This document shows positions 1 through 8,253 of a stretch of DNA of 56,121 bases, piece by piece. This DNA comes from an uncultured Clostridia bacterium. Its GTDB lineage: Bacteria; Bacillota; Clostridia; UBA1381. A program made the position numbers and the translations under genes. The notes beneath the pieces were generated by a model that saw only the letters and a list, made by a program, of their open reading frames with translations, was not told where the DNA came from and did no database searches. The stretch's first letter is position 1. Each line of letters starts with the position of its first letter. The DNA is taken from contig CANQJC010000013.1 in assembly GCA_947624165.1 (NCBI GenBank), positions 1 to 56,121 on the forward strand. Reading direction: 5' to 3'.

Positions 1-73
1 TGGGAGTTACAGGGCTCGAACCTGTGACCCTCTGCTTGTAAGGCAGATGCTCTCCCAGCTGAGCTAAACTCCC
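1..73 (-). tRNA. tRNA-Val (anticodon TAC)
   Basis: Read on the minus strand this folds as a complete cloverleaf: acceptor stem GGGAGTT pairs with AACTCCC, the D arm contains AGCTC..GAGC, the anticodon stem TCTGC/GCAGA encloses the loop CTTACAA with anticodon TAC, and the T arm has GGTTCGAGCC. The discriminator base is the first base of the window, so whether CCA is encoded cannot be seen. It probably shares a transcript with the tRNA-Pro just upstream. Confidence 0.96.
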
Positions 74-128
74 ATAAGATCCCTTACACATTGCGCCACC
101 CCTTCGGGCGCATAATATTTTATGCGTC

Positions 129-205
129 TGGTCGGGATGACAGGATTTGAACCTGCGGCCCTCTGGTCCCAAACCAGATGCGCTACCAAACTGCGCTACA
201 TCCCG
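129..205 (-). tRNA. tRNA-Pro (anticodon TGG), CCA encoded
   Basis: Minus-strand cloverleaf with acceptor stem CGGGATG/CATCCCG, anticodon stem TCTGG/CCAGA around loop TTTGGGA (anticodon TGG), and a T arm with GGTTCAAATCC. The discriminator A is followed directly by CCA at 131-129, so the 3' end is gene-encoded. A consensus promoter lies about 30 bases upstream and about 55 bases separate it from tRNA-Val, which suggests a two-tRNA transcript. Confidence 0.96.
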
Positions 206-233
206 TTGTTCTCATCCTTCAAGCGACTTGTAT

Positions 234-262
234 ATAATAGCAAAGTTTCATTCGTTTGTAAA
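234..262 (-). promoter_or_regulatory. Sigma-A-type promoter of the tRNA-Pro/tRNA-Val pair
   Basis: On the minus strand TTTACA (262-257) and TATTAT (239-234) are separated by 17 bases and lie directly upstream of tRNA-Pro. Confidence 0.7.
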
Positions 263-291
263 CCCTTATTATTAGTATTTATATTTAAATT

Positions 292-1368
292 TTACGTGTT
301 TTTCTCCATATTACTTTTGATATCGCCGATTTTCTCTGTTTTGCTCTTTTTGATTGCTGTAAACGACAAAGCTATAATAAGAAAAACGACCGCGATACCG
401 ATATATCCGCAGAATCTGTACGCCGTCCCGATAAGCTTCGAAAAGCCCGCGCCGCTCATGCAGAACGAAACGAAAAGCAGTCCCGCCGCCGCGCGGTAAC
501 GTCCCGTTCTTTCGCCCGCGATGCCTATCACGCCGAAGCCGTTCGAAACAGCCGTCGTAAGCACCGCAAGAAAAAGCATGACGGCATAAAATATACCCGC
601 GGCGTGTCCGACGCGCATAGCCATTGTGAGCATGGGGATCTCGCCGAGATTTATTTTGCCGTAATAAATGCCGAGCACGCCCCATATAAGCGTTATCATG
701 ACGAAAAGCACGAATCCCGACGCTGCGGACGAAAGCGCGGCTTCTCCTTTGCCTGAAATATTTCTGCTCATCGCCGCGAGCGGCGCGCCCGCGGTCAACA
801 GATTATATCCGGCGTACACCGCTCCCTGCGCGGACGCCGATACTATCATCGCCGCGCTTTGATGCTCTCTGAACCGTAGTATGTACAGGCAGATAAATAT
901 TATTCCGCATATGATGACGGAGCCGAGCGCGGAATTTATTTTCATTATCCTGCTCCCGCGCATGAAAAATACGGCGGCGCATACGGCTGTAAAAGCAGCC
1001 GCTCCCGCTATTTTCGGCACTCCCGCAATCACGGACGCCATTTCGCCCGCGCAGGCGGTCATAACGCATACCGAAGCGACGGCGAACAAAAGCGTCATGA
1101 ACTTAACGGCTTCGACGGCGCGCTTGTTTTTAAAAATCAAGCCGAGAAAATCTGTATAATTATACGTCCTGTGTTTCGCGCATACGCTCAGCACGGCAAA
1201 CGAAAAAAGAGAAAAAACGACGCAGGAAATTATCACGCCTATCATACTGCGTCTGCCGTAACGCACAAAAAACTCGACTATCTCCTGTCCCGAAGCGAAT
1301 CCCGCGCCTATGATCGCCGCCGCGTAGCCGCACGATACAGAAATTATATCCGTAACCCTTTTACGCAT
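292..1368 (-). CDS. YkvI-family integral membrane protein
   Basis: Predicted 358-residue polytopic inner-membrane protein with about ten hydrophobic segments. The N-terminal stretch with SCGYAAAIIGAGFASGQEI matches the first helix of the YkvI family, distant relatives of amino-acid/cation transporters of the APC/LeuT fold; the substrate of this family is not established. I start it at the ATG at 1368 because GGAGGTG lies 7-8 bases ahead of it; a TTG five codons upstream would sit before its own ribosome site. It lies behind the greA terminator, with no obvious promoter of its own, so some read-through from greA is likely. It ends just before the tRNA promoter. Family assignment is firm, function is not. 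Confidence 0.82.
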   Translation of the reverse strand: MRKRVTDIISVSCGYAAAIIGAGFASGQEIVEFFVRYGRRSMIGVIISCVVFSLFSFAVLSVCAKHRTYNYTDFLGLIFKNKRAVEAVKFMTLLFAVASVCVMTACAGEMASVIAGVPKIAGAAAFTAVCAAVFFMRGSRIMKINSALGSVIICGIIFICLYILRFREHQSAAMIVSASAQGAVYAGYNLLTAGAPLAAMSRNISGKGEAALSSAASGFVLFVMITLIWGVLGIYYGKINLGEIPMLTMAMRVGHAAGIFYAVMLFLAVLTTAVSNGFGVIGIAGERTGRYRAAAGLLFVSFCMSGAGFSKLIGTAYRFCGYIGIAVVFLIIALSFTAIKKSKTEKIGDIKSNMEKNT

Positions 1369-1397
1369 ACGATTCACCTCCAAAACAAGCCTATGCG

Positions 1398-1431
1398 AAA
1401 AAAAAGCGCGGTATTCCCGTGAATACCGCGC
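1398..1431 (-). terminator. Rho-independent terminator of greA
   Basis: An 11-bp perfect stem GCGCGGTATTC/GAATACCGCGC with a 4-base loop is followed on the minus strand by eight T residues. It separates greA from the YkvI-like gene. Confidence 0.92.
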
Positions 1432-1446
1432 CGAATGTAAATATGC

Positions 1447-1920
1447 TTATCTTGTTATGGACAGAATTTTAAACTCGACCGCCCCGCCCGGCGTTTCCGC
1501 CGTTACGGTCTCGCCCGCGCTTCTGTTAAGACACGCCGCGCCTATCGGCGATTCGTAGGACAGCTTGTTTTTATACGGATCCGCTTCTGTCGAGCCGACA
1601 ATGGTATATTGCTTTTCGGTTCCGAAGATATCCAGAACGACCTTTGAACCGGGCGTTACTATATCGGATTTGATCTCCTCGTCGTCGAGAACTCTCGCGT
1701 ATTTGAGCATATGCTCGATTTCGCCTATTCTCGCTTCCACTTCTGCCTGCTCGTTTTTGGCTTCGTCGTATTCGGCATTCTCCGAAAGGTCTCCGAACGA
1801 ACGCGCTTCCTTTATTTTCTGTGAAACCTCCTTACGCGTTACGTTCTTCAGCGTATCAAGCTCCGCTTCAAGCTCCGTTTTACCCTCTCTTGTCAAAATG
1901 TATTCCTTTGTTTCAGCCAT
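1447..1920 (-). CDS. greA: Transcription elongation factor GreA
   Basis: 157-residue GreA, the cytoplasmic factor that rescues backtracked RNA polymerase by stimulating cleavage of the nascent transcript. The N-terminal half (about residues 1-75) is the antiparallel coiled coil with the acidic tip motif SENAEYDEAK; the C-terminal half (about 80-157) is the FKBP-like domain with the ending typical of GreA. Length equals the usual 157-160. Two in-frame ATGs lie upstream, but AGAGGA is correctly spaced (9 bases) only from the ATG at 1920. It is monocistronic or nearly so: a consensus promoter upstream and a strong terminator downstream. Confidence 0.97.
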   Translation of the reverse strand: MAETKEYILTREGKTELEAELDTLKNVTRKEVSQKIKEARSFGDLSENAEYDEAKNEQAEVEARIGEIEHMLKYARVLDDEEIKSDIVTPGSKVVLDIFGTEKQYTIVGSTEADPYKNKLSYESPIGAACLNRSAGETVTAETPGGAVEFKILSITR

Positions 1921-1964
1921 CTCATTCATTCCTCTCATACATAATATTCATTTACAATTATGTT

Positions 1965-1993
1965 ATTATACACGCTTTGTGTTGAAATGTCAA
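1965..1993 (-). promoter_or_regulatory. Consensus sigma-A promoter of greA
   Basis: TTGACA (1993-1988), 17-base spacer, TATAAT (1970-1965) on the minus strand: a perfect match to both hexamers. Confidence 0.88.
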
Positions 1994-2033
1994 GGCGGAA
2001 ATTCAGCGTATTTCCAAGGCGTGAAAACAACGT

Positions 2034-3017
2034 TTAAAGCATAAGTTTTCTCAGCTCCCCGCCGCTCAGCGGCGAAAGATACGCGGGAGGTACGTCAAAC
2101 ACGGTCTTGCAGCCGAGCTGACCCTCGCCGTTCATTCTGTGAACGGCTCTCGCGTAGGCGACGAGTACCGACGACGTAAATTCGGGATTGGAATCGAGCT
2201 TTAAACTGTATTCGATAATATGCTTATTTTCGCCGTCAAATCCCGTTGAACCGCATCTTATGACAAGCCCGCCGTGCGGTATGCCGCTGTGGTTCGCCCT
2301 CAATTCCTCCTCGCTGATAAAATGCACCGTCGTATCGTAATCGGAAAAGTAATTCGGCATCGTTTTTATTTCGCGTTCTATACGCGCCTTATCGGCGTTT
2401 TCCTCGGCTACGACATAACATTCGCGCGTATGCTTTTCGCGCGTCGAAAGCTCGGGATTCGCGCCGCTTCTGACCGCTTTGAGCGCGTCGTCTATCGGTA
2501 CTGTGTATTGTCTTGCGTCTTTAACGCCGTCGATTCGTCTTATCGCGTCGCTGTGACCCTGGCTTACTCCTCTGCCCCAGAACGTGTAATCCTTGCCGTT
2601 GGGCAGTATCGCGTTCGCGTAGAGACGGTTAAGCGAAAACATGCCCGGATCCCAGCCTACGGAAATTACAGCGGTATTCCCGCCCTCCTTTGCAGCCGCG
2701 TCGACGGCGGCGAAATGTTCGGGAATTTTTGCATGCGTATCGAAGCTGTCTACCACATTAAAATATTTGGCGTATTCCGGCGTTTGCTTCGGCAGATCCG
2801 TCGCGCTGCCGCCGCAGAGTATGAGAACGTCTATTTCGTCCTTATGGCTTACGATTCCGTCCGCAGCGTACACGTTTACACCCTCCGTCTTGATTTTTAC
2901 ATCCGACGGGTCGCGGCGCGTAAATACCGCGGCAAGCCGCGTATCGGCGTTTTGCTTCACGGCGGTCTCTACGCCGCGTCCGAGATTTCCGTAGCCCAAA
3001 ATACCTATTCTTATCAT
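2034..3017 (-). CDS. ddh: meso-Diaminopimelate dehydrogenase
   Basis: 327-residue NADPH-dependent enzyme that reductively aminates L-2-amino-6-oxopimelate (the opened form of tetrahydrodipicolinate) to meso-diaminopimelate in one step, giving the lysine and peptidoglycan precursor. Seen: an N-terminal Rossmann motif GILGYGNLGRGVE, the VFTRRDP segment for NADPH 2'-phosphate binding, and the substrate-domain signatures SVGWDPGMFS and FWGRGVSQGHSDAIRR, all typical of the family; length matches. Start: ACGGAG is 8 bases before the ATG at 3017; the upstream GTG would overlap that site. It has its own promoter and is transcribed away from the Nim-type gene. Its presence implies the short dehydrogenase branch of lysine synthesis. 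Confidence 0.96.
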   Translation of the reverse strand: MIRIGILGYGNLGRGVETAVKQNADTRLAAVFTRRDPSDVKIKTEGVNVYAADGIVSHKDEIDVLILCGGSATDLPKQTPEYAKYFNVVDSFDTHAKIPEHFAAVDAAAKEGGNTAVISVGWDPGMFSLNRLYANAILPNGKDYTFWGRGVSQGHSDAIRRIDGVKDARQYTVPIDDALKAVRSGANPELSTREKHTRECYVVAEENADKARIEREIKTMPNYFSDYDTTVHFISEEELRANHSGIPHGGLVIRCGSTGFDGENKHIIEYSLKLDSNPEFTSSVLVAYARAVHRMNGEGQLGCKTVFDVPPAYLSPLSGGELRKLML

Positions 3018-3065
3018 TGTACTCACTCCGTTTTATTATTTATTGAAATATTTGCTTCGTCTAAC

Positions 3066-3094
3066 ATTTTAGCAGATTTCACGTTAAAATTCAA
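3066..3094 (-). promoter_or_regulatory. Sigma-A-type promoter of ddh
   Basis: Minus strand: TTGAAT (3094-3089), 17-base spacer, TAAAAT (3071-3066), with a 48-base leader to the ATG. Confidence 0.78.
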
Positions 3095-3101
3095 TACATT
3101 A

Positions 3102-3130
3102 TTGAAAATATACGGAAAACATGATAAAAT
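3102..3130 (+). promoter_or_regulatory. Sigma-A-type promoter of the Nim-type gene
   Basis: TTGAAA (3102-3107), 17-base spacer, TAAAAT (3125-3130). The -35 boxes of this and of the ddh promoter are only 7 bases apart, so the two divergent promoters lie back to back. Confidence 0.75.
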
Positions 3131-3198
3131 ATTCTTACGCGCACACGGCGCAAAAATGCGCGGCGCGCGGAGTTTACGTATTATCGGAGGATAAAAAA

Positions 3199-3699
3199 AT
3201 GTTTCGTGAAATGAGAAGAGGTCTTCAGAAGCTTTCCGACGCGGAATGTGAGGAAATACTTCTCGGCGCGTCGTCCGGCACGCTCGCGCTTTCGGGCGAC
3301 GACGGTTATCCCTACGCCGTTCCGTTGAGCTTCGTTTACAGCGACGGAAAAATATTTTTCCATTCAGCCGCATCAGGACATAAAATCGACGCGGTCAAAC
3401 GTTCGCCGAAAGCGTCGTTCTGCGTCATCGCGCGCGACGATGTGCTTCCCGAAAAATATACCACGCTTTTCAAAAGCGTAATAGTGTTCGGCAAAACGCG
3501 TATCCTTACAGACGAAAACGAAATATACGCGGCTATAACGCGTCTCGCGGAGAAGTATAATCCTTCGGACAGCGCGGAAAACCGCCGCGCCGCCATAGAA
3601 AAGGATAAGGCGGGACTTTGTATGATAGAGCTTGACATAGAGCATATGAGCGGAAAAGAAGGTATAGAGCTTACGCGTATGCGAAAGAAGCAGCAATAA
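3199..3699 (+). CDS. Pyridoxamine 5'-phosphate oxidase-like flavoprotein (Nim/5-nitroimidazole resistance family)
   Basis: 166-residue cytoplasmic protein of the split-barrel FMN-binding fold. The opening MFREMRRG..QKLSDAECEEIL, the strand pair GTLALSGDDGYPYAVPLSFVY, the segment FHSAASGHKIDAVKRSPKASFCV and the C-terminal Gly-Ile-Glu-Leu are hallmarks of the NimA-like subgroup. Some relatives reduce 5-nitroimidazoles; most are uncharacterised, so resistance should not be assumed. GGAGGATA sits 6 bases ahead of the ATG at 3199; the reading frame is open further upstream but that part overlaps the promoter. It is convergent with the HAD/GtrA gene across a shared terminator. Confidence 0.9.
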   Translation: MFREMRRGLQKLSDAECEEILLGASSGTLALSGDDGYPYAVPLSFVYSDGKIFFHSAASGHKIDAVKRSPKASFCVIARDDVLPEKYTTLFKSVIVFGKTRILTDENEIYAAITRLAEKYNPSDSAENRRAAIEKDKAGLCMIELDIEHMSGKEGIELTRMRKKQQ

Positions 3700-3700
3700 A

Positions 3701-3728
3701 AAAATCCCGAGTAAAATCGGGATTTTTT
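3701..3728. terminator. Bidirectional terminator between the Nim-type gene and the HAD/GtrA gene
   Basis: A stem of about 10 bp (AAAATCCCGA/TCGGGATTTT) with loop GTAAAA, flanked by A and T runs, lies between two convergent stop codons. Confidence 0.88.
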
Positions 3729-4688
3729 TTATTTGTTCTTTCTTCGGAACGCAAAGATTTTCATAAACACAAACGTGACCGGCACGCCGATGACGGCGGC
3801 TATCGCGTACGCCGCGACGCTCGGTCCGTGAATAAATCGATCGAACAGCCATACTATGACGGTCTGAATAATGAAATTCGGTATATACGATATAAAGAAT
3901 TTTATAAACCGCGTGAAGCTCAGCTTTTCCTTGAATGTGATATAACTGTTCAGTATATACGAAACCACATTCGACGTTATATATCCCGGGAAAAACGCGA
4001 GGGTCGTGTCGGGTATAAACAGCGAATAAATCGTTGAAAATACAACGTTGCTGAGCGTGTTTATTACGCCGACAATCAAAAACGCCAAAAATTCCCGCGA
4101 GAAAAATATTTTTAACTTCGACGGCTTGTATTCCTCCCACGGTATGACGCTGCCGCCGCGCACGATATACGCCTTGTCCGCGATTTCGGCAAGCGGCGAA
4201 TCGGACAGCGAATCCGAGTAGAAACATTCGCATTTCGCGTCGGGAAAAATCTCATAAAGACGTTTTACCTTTTCTTCGCCGTGACAGTTCACGCCCGTAT
4301 ACGCGCCGCTTCGCTTGTCCACCTTGGACGCTATAAGATTTTTTATTCCCGTCCTCTCGCATATCGGCGCGAGCAGAAATTCGGGCGACGCGGAAATTAT
4401 AACGTCGTCCTCTTGCTGCTTGCTCTTGTACCATGGCTTTATTTTATTTTCGTTTTTGTCCCAGAATTCCTCGATATCCGCGTCAACATCGGGAATGCAG
4501 CGCAGGAAGCGATACATTATTTCCTTTGCGCGCGTTTTCTCGATCGCGCCTATTATATAAAGAAAAAATCCCCACGCCATGTACGGAACGGTGAGCAGTA
4601 TCGACGGGTGTTTTTTAAGGCTGTAAAAATAAAAATCCCTTGTGCTGTCACCGTCGTATATCGTTTGGTCAAAATCGTATATGTTCAC
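3729..4688 (-). CDS. HAD-IB phosphatase fused to a GtrA-type membrane domain
   Basis: 319-residue two-domain protein. Residues about 1-190 form a HAD-superfamily hydrolase: DFDQTIYDGD supplies the nucleophile Asp5 and the acid/base Asp7, ISASPEFL is motif II, a Lys occurs in GEEKVKRL, and YSDSLSDSPL is motif III. Residues about 203-319 contain four hydrophobic helices with the GtrA signatures FLIVGVINT and SYILNSYITFKE. GtrA proteins are proposed to flip polyprenyl-phosphate-linked sugars, so the fused phosphatase may act on a lipid or sugar phosphate at the membrane; that link is inferred. The start is GTG at 4688, eight bases after AGGAGG. Twelve bases separate it from ispF, so it is the last gene of carD-ispD-ispF. 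Confidence 0.9.
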   Translation of the reverse strand: MNIYDFDQTIYDGDSTRDFYFYSLKKHPSILLTVPYMAWGFFLYIIGAIEKTRAKEIMYRFLRCIPDVDADIEEFWDKNENKIKPWYKSKQQEDDVIISASPEFLLAPICERTGIKNLIASKVDKRSGAYTGVNCHGEEKVKRLYEIFPDAKCECFYSDSLSDSPLAEIADKAYIVRGGSVIPWEEYKPSKLKIFFSREFLAFLIVGVINTLSNVVFSTIYSLFIPDTTLAFFPGYITSNVVSYILNSYITFKEKLSFTRFIKFFISYIPNFIIQTVIVWLFDRFIHGPSVAAYAIAAVIGVPVTFVFMKIFAFRRKNK

Positions 4689-4700
4689 CTGAATGTCCTC

Positions 4701-5168
4701 CTATTGAAGCAGCGCGACGGCAAGAGCGGAAATCCCCTCTCCCCTGCCCTCGAAGCCGAGCTTCTCGGTAGTGGTCGCCTTGACGCTTACCGCGTCAATA
4801 TCCGTTCCCAAATCGTCTGCAATATTTCGGCGCATCTCCTCTGTATAGGGCGATAATTTCGGCTTTTGCGCTATCACCGTCACGTCCACATTCACGACCC
4901 GATATCCTTTCCGCGCGATCATAGCGGCTACCTCGCGCAGAAGAACTCGGCTGTCCGCGCCGCGGTAACGCTCGTCGCTGTCGGGAAAATGTACGCCGAT
5001 ATCGCCCATAGCCGCCGCGCCGAGGATCGCGTCGCACAGCGCGTGCAGCGCGACGTCCGCGTCGCTGTGACCCAGAAGTCCTCGTTCATAAGGTATTTTC
5101 ACGCCGCATATAATGCAGTCGCGTCCTTCGACAAGTCTGTGTACGTCGTACCCCTGTCCTATTCTCAT
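4701..5168 (-). CDS. ispF: 2-C-methyl-D-erythritol 2,4-cyclodiphosphate synthase
   Basis: 155-residue IspF, the fifth step of the MEP isoprenoid pathway: it converts the CDP-methylerythritol 2-phosphate into the cyclodiphosphate with release of CMP. Metal ligands Asp8, His10 (YDVHRL) and His42 ([10 protein letters not shown]) are present, as are GDIGVHFPD and the C-terminal [16 protein letters not shown] signature. Length is standard. Its ATG overlaps the ispD stop by four bases (ATGA), indicating translational coupling between consecutive parts of the pathway. Confidence 0.98.
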   Translation of the reverse strand: MRIGQGYDVHRLVEGRDCIICGVKIPYERGLLGHSDADVALHALCDAILGAAAMGDIGVHFPDSDERYRGADSRVLLREVAAMIARKGYRVVNVDVTVIAQKPKLSPYTEEMRRNIADDLGTDIDAVSVKATTTEKLGFEGRGEGISALAVALLQ

Positions 5169-5848
5169 ATTACACCGCGCCTTTCAAGTATTTTTTCCGC
5201 AACGATCATATCTATCGGAGTTGTGAGCTTAATGTTGTCATAGCTTCCCTCGCTTATTTTCACCTTAACGCCGTACCTCTCCGCTATCATGCAGTCGTCC
5301 GTCGCGTCAAGGTGTTCCGAAGCCGCGCGTTCATGCAGCTCAAGTATTTTACTGAGATAAAACGTCTGCGGCGTTTGTATCATATATGTTTTCTCACGGT
5401 CTATCGTATCGGCTATAAAACCGCCGCGCGCGCTTTTCAGCGTATCCTTGCACTTCACGCCCGCCGCCGCCGCGCCGAAGCGTATACAATCGTTTATTGA
5501 CGCGTCTATTTCGCCGTCCGTAACAAGGGCGCGCGCTCCGTCGTGTATAAGCACAATGTCGCCGCGAGCCGCGCGCAGACCGTTAAGCACCGAGCTTTGA
5601 CGGCTCGTCCCGCCGCGTACTATATGTTTTACCTTTCCAAATCCGTATTTCTCAACTATATCCCGAATATCGTCCTCGTCGCGCTCCGACGCGGCGATAA
5701 TGATATCGTCAATATTCTTATTATTTTCAAACGCCGCTATCGTAAACGAAATTATTTCCCTGCCGCGTATTTTCAGCAGCAGCTTATTCCTGTCGGCGCG
5801 CATACGCGTGCCGCTTCCTCCGGCGGCGATTACTGCCGTAATTTTCAT
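5165..5848 (-). CDS. ispD: 2-C-methyl-D-erythritol 4-phosphate cytidylyltransferase
   Basis: 227-residue IspD, which joins CTP and methylerythritol 4-phosphate to give CDP-methylerythritol. Nucleotide-binding loop [17 protein letters not shown], the IHDGARALV segment, and the QTPQTF motif are visible. The common PKQFL of the loop reads NKLLL here, a tolerated variation. The frame extends 20 codons upstream but GGGAGATG immediately before the ATG at 5848 fixes the start. It lies 56 bases after the CarD-family gene and overlaps ispF. Confidence 0.97.
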   Translation of the reverse strand: MKITAVIAAGGSGTRMRADRNKLLLKIRGREIISFTIAAFENNKNIDDIIIAASERDEDDIRDIVEKYGFGKVKHIVRGGTSRQSSVLNGLRAARGDIVLIHDGARALVTDGEIDASINDCIRFGAAAAGVKCKDTLKSARGGFIADTIDREKTYMIQTPQTFYLSKILELHERAASEHLDATDDCMIAERYGVKVKISEGSYDNIKLTTPIDMIVAEKILERRGVI

Positions 5849-5904
5849 TATACATCTCCCAATCGAAAAATCAGCACATTCCAATTCCTGAAATGTGCTT
5901 TTTA

Positions 5905-6390
5905 TCAAACAAGTGCTTCAACGGTGTCGTTCATTATGCTTTCAATATCGCTTATGTCCGCAACCTCGGACAATACAAGCTCGCTCACCACGATCTGCTT
6001 CGCGCTGCCGAGCGTTTTCCTTTCGCTCGTGGAAAGTCCCTTAAGCTTCTCGCGGTACATGAGCTCCTTGACCACGCCGAGGACCTGATAAATATCCCCC
6101 GACTTTACCTTGACAAGATTATCGCGCTGACGCTTGTTCCAGTTGTTATCATCCGCAACCTTCGCATCACGAAAACACTGGAGGACCTTTCTCGCCTCCT
6201 GCTTGTCAATGATCGGACGAATACCTATACTGTCTACACTCTCAATGGGAATATTCGTAACCATACTCCCTATGGCAAATTTGACGACATAGTATTGACG
6301 CTTCTTTCCGACAACGACCATTTCTTTTATTTCCTCTATTGTACCCGCCCCGTGCATGGGATGTACAACCTTATCGCCGACGCAATACAT
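5905..6390 (-). CDS. CarD/CdnL-family RNA polymerase-binding regulator
   Basis: 161-residue cytoplasmic protein. Residues about 1-65 (VGDKVVHPMHGAGTIEEI...YYVVKF) form the CarD/TRCF-type RNA polymerase beta-subunit interaction domain; the helical C-terminal part (WNKRQRDNLVKVKSGDIYQVLGVVKEL, KGLSTSERKTLGSAKQIV) matches the DNA-binding module of CarD/CdnL. Such proteins stabilise open promoter complexes, often at rRNA promoters. AAGGCGG lies before the ATG. Placement in front of ispD-ispF is a recurrent arrangement in Clostridia and Bacilli relatives and suggests one transcript from the promoter at 6440-6468. Confidence 0.94.
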   Translation of the reverse strand: MYCVGDKVVHPMHGAGTIEEIKEMVVVGKKRQYYVVKFAIGSMVTNIPIESVDSIGIRPIIDKQEARKVLQCFRDAKVADDNNWNKRQRDNLVKVKSGDIYQVLGVVKELMYREKLKGLSTSERKTLGSAKQIVVSELVLSEVADISDIESIMNDTVEALV

Positions 6391-6439
6391 TTTTATTTAC
6401 CGCCTTTCCGCCAGAACCTTACGTCTTTTGAATATAATT

Positions 6440-6468
6440 ATTATATCATATTTTTATTTAAAAGTCAA
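6440..6468 (-). promoter_or_regulatory. Sigma-A-type promoter of the carD-ispD-ispF operon
   Basis: Minus strand TTGACT (6468-6463), 17-base spacer, TATAAT (6445-6440). Confidence 0.83.
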
Positions 6469-6582
6469 ATTTTTGGAAAGTCGAAAACGCTTTTTTTTAC
6501 GTATTTTCACACCTATTCGCATTGTTTTGCGGACGGCGGCGTTCAAGAAAAACCGGCGGTCCGCAATTTGAAAAAATAAAAC

Positions 6583-6625
6583 AAAAACGCGCTCGTGACC
6601 TTTAACGTTCACGGGCGCGTTTTTT
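6583..6625 (-). terminator. Terminator of sipL
   Basis: Downstream of the sipL stop, an imperfect inverted repeat (AACGCGCCCGTGAA / TTCACGAGCGCGTT type, one G-T pair) is followed by a T run on the minus strand; A and T runs flank both sides so it could act in both directions. Confidence 0.85.
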
Positions 6626-6630
6626 TTATT

Positions 6631-8172
6631 TTATATGCTCGGTATGAACAATCTTTCGCCGGTTTCGAGTGCGTCTTCGCCGGTCATGTCGTTGAATTTC
6701 AGTATCTCGTCCTGCGGTACGGCGTAACGCTTCGCAACCTCCCATAAATTATCTCCGTGCTGCACGAAATAAATTACTATTCCCTTTCTGTCGTTCTGCT
6801 CCATTTCCTCCGTCACAACGTCGTTTATAAGTTCTATTTTCCTCTTTCGAATTATGTTCGCGTTCAGCGCGAGAATACATCTGAGTTCGATCTCTCCCGC
6901 GACGTTAAGATTATACGCCGTATGCTTTACCTCGGCTTTTATTTCGGGTATAAGATTATCGCCGTCACATTCGCCGTCAAGCGCGTAGCTGAACGGGATC
7001 TCCCGCTTCATGCTGTACACCGGCGTTTCCGCGCTGTCGGTCAGATAAAGAATATATGCTTCGATCATACCTTCGGTCATAAGCTTGCCGTTCATAAGCT
7101 GCGCCTTCGTCACATACGGGCGCGTTATAACGTCGTATATACCCGATATACCCGGCGCGCCCTGAGATGTTTCGACCATTTCGCGTATCGTATTCTGCGT
7201 GAACGGACGCGACACGATCTCCTCAAGCTCCACTTCCTCCTTAAGAAGCTCCGTTTTCATAAACGGCTCGTAGCAGTCGCAAATCATGTCTATCGACACG
7301 TTTTCCGTCGCCTTTATCCTCACTCCCACGGTTATCTCCAAATCGAGAATACGCCTGTCTCCGTCGCCATCCTCGCTGACGGAATAACGTATTTCGGAAA
7401 TGCAGTAGTCGATGTCGCATATCGTCTCGTCGCCCGCGTCGTCGCACTCGAATACCTCGGTAAAAGGTATCTCCGATTCCATCGACTGAACGCCGCAGTC
7501 GTTGTCCGTATAGAGCGCGGAAACGTTTACCGCGCCTTTGGCTACGATTTTGCCCGGTATACTCTTGTATTCCGTATCTGTCACCTTTGCGTCGACCTTC
7601 AGAATTTCGTTTATGGACGCGTGTGTGCCGGACACCTCCGCGCTTTCCTTCAATACAAAATCGGTCTCGGACAAATCGACGCAGTTTTGAAGTCTGACGT
7701 TTTCTCTGAGCAACTCCGCGTTACCGCTGTCCGACGCTTCGACCGCTATTTCGAGATTTCTTTCGGCAATGACCTCGTAATCCACGCCGACAGCCACCTT
7801 GACGCGCATCTTGCGGCTGTTTATAAGCGTAAATTCGGCTTTTTCGACATTCGACGCGACGTCCGCGCTCATGCCCGTCTTTATCGTTTGACTGTCCACA
7901 TTTTGCGCAAAGTCAAACGACGTTATAATGCTTTTGATTTTTTCTCTCTCGCTGTCGGGTATATACAAAATTTTAAGGTCTACCCTGCCGCCGATCGCGC
8001 ATCTTCCGTCCGTGATCTCTTTACTTGTGACACAGGACGACGCGTCGAGCTGGAGTATCTTTAATATATCGGGATTCACGTCGGGAACGATTATGTCCTC
8101 GTCTACCATTACTTGTGTGCCGCCCTTGCAGCTTACTTGCTTTACCGTTACGTTTTCTTTTACCAATTCCAT
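6631..8172 (-). CDS. sipL: SipL-like spore morphogenesis protein (DUF3794/SPOCS + LysM)
   Basis: 513 residues. The body (about 30-450) contains repeated DUF3794 (SPOCS) modules, recognised by MVDEDIIVPDVNPDILKILQ and by KREIPFSYALDGE; the C-terminus (about 460-513) is a LysM domain, VQHGDNLWEVAKRYAVPQDEI. This is the architecture of SipL, which in Clostridioides difficile binds the coat ATPase SpoIVA through its LysM domain and is needed for coat localisation around the forespore. GGAGG precedes the ATG at 8172 by 8 bases. I find no convincing sigma-A promoter between the rhaB terminator and this start; a mother-cell sigma factor is expected but I could not define its site. It marks the organism as a sporeformer or of sporeforming descent. 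Confidence 0.92.
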   Translation of the reverse strand: MELVKENVTVKQVSCKGGTQVMVDEDIIVPDVNPDILKILQLDASSCVTSKEITDGRCAIGGRVDLKILYIPDSEREKIKSIITSFDFAQNVDSQTIKTGMSADVASNVEKAEFTLINSRKMRVKVAVGVDYEVIAERNLEIAVEASDSGNAELLRENVRLQNCVDLSETDFVLKESAEVSGTHASINEILKVDAKVTDTEYKSIPGKIVAKGAVNVSALYTDNDCGVQSMESEIPFTEVFECDDAGDETICDIDYCISEIRYSVSEDGDGDRRILDLEITVGVRIKATENVSIDMICDCYEPFMKTELLKEEVELEEIVSRPFTQNTIREMVETSQGAPGISGIYDVITRPYVTKAQLMNGKLMTEGMIEAYILYLTDSAETPVYSMKREIPFSYALDGECDGDNLIPEIKAEVKHTAYNLNVAGEIELRCILALNANIIRKRKIELINDVVTEEMEQNDRKGIVIYFVQHGDNLWEVAKRYAVPQDEILKFNDMTGEDALETGERLFIPSI

Positions 8173-8202
8173 AATTTTATCCTCCAAAAAATTTTCTGCA
8201 AT

Positions 8203-8237
8203 AAAAAATTCTCATAGTATAGACTATGAGAATTTTT
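8203..8237 (-). terminator. Terminator of rhaB
   Basis: Perfect stem AAAATTCTCATAGT/ACTATGAGAATTTT with a 4-base loop and T run on the minus strand, between rhaB and sipL. Confidence 0.9.
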
Positions 8238-8253
8238 ACCGAATATTACTCCG

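Noticed and set aside
93-113. TGCGCC/GGCGCA inverted repeat between the two tRNAs
   Set aside because: Short, without a T run; could be a processing structure but nothing supports a specific call.
6527-6566. Inverted repeat TTGCGGAC/GTCCGCAA with a 24-base loop upstream of the carD promoter
   Set aside because: Long loop and no flanking T run; not convincing as terminator or operator.
6757-8064. 435-codon plus-strand open frame
   Set aside because: Antisense to sipL; no start signals and no recognisable domain.
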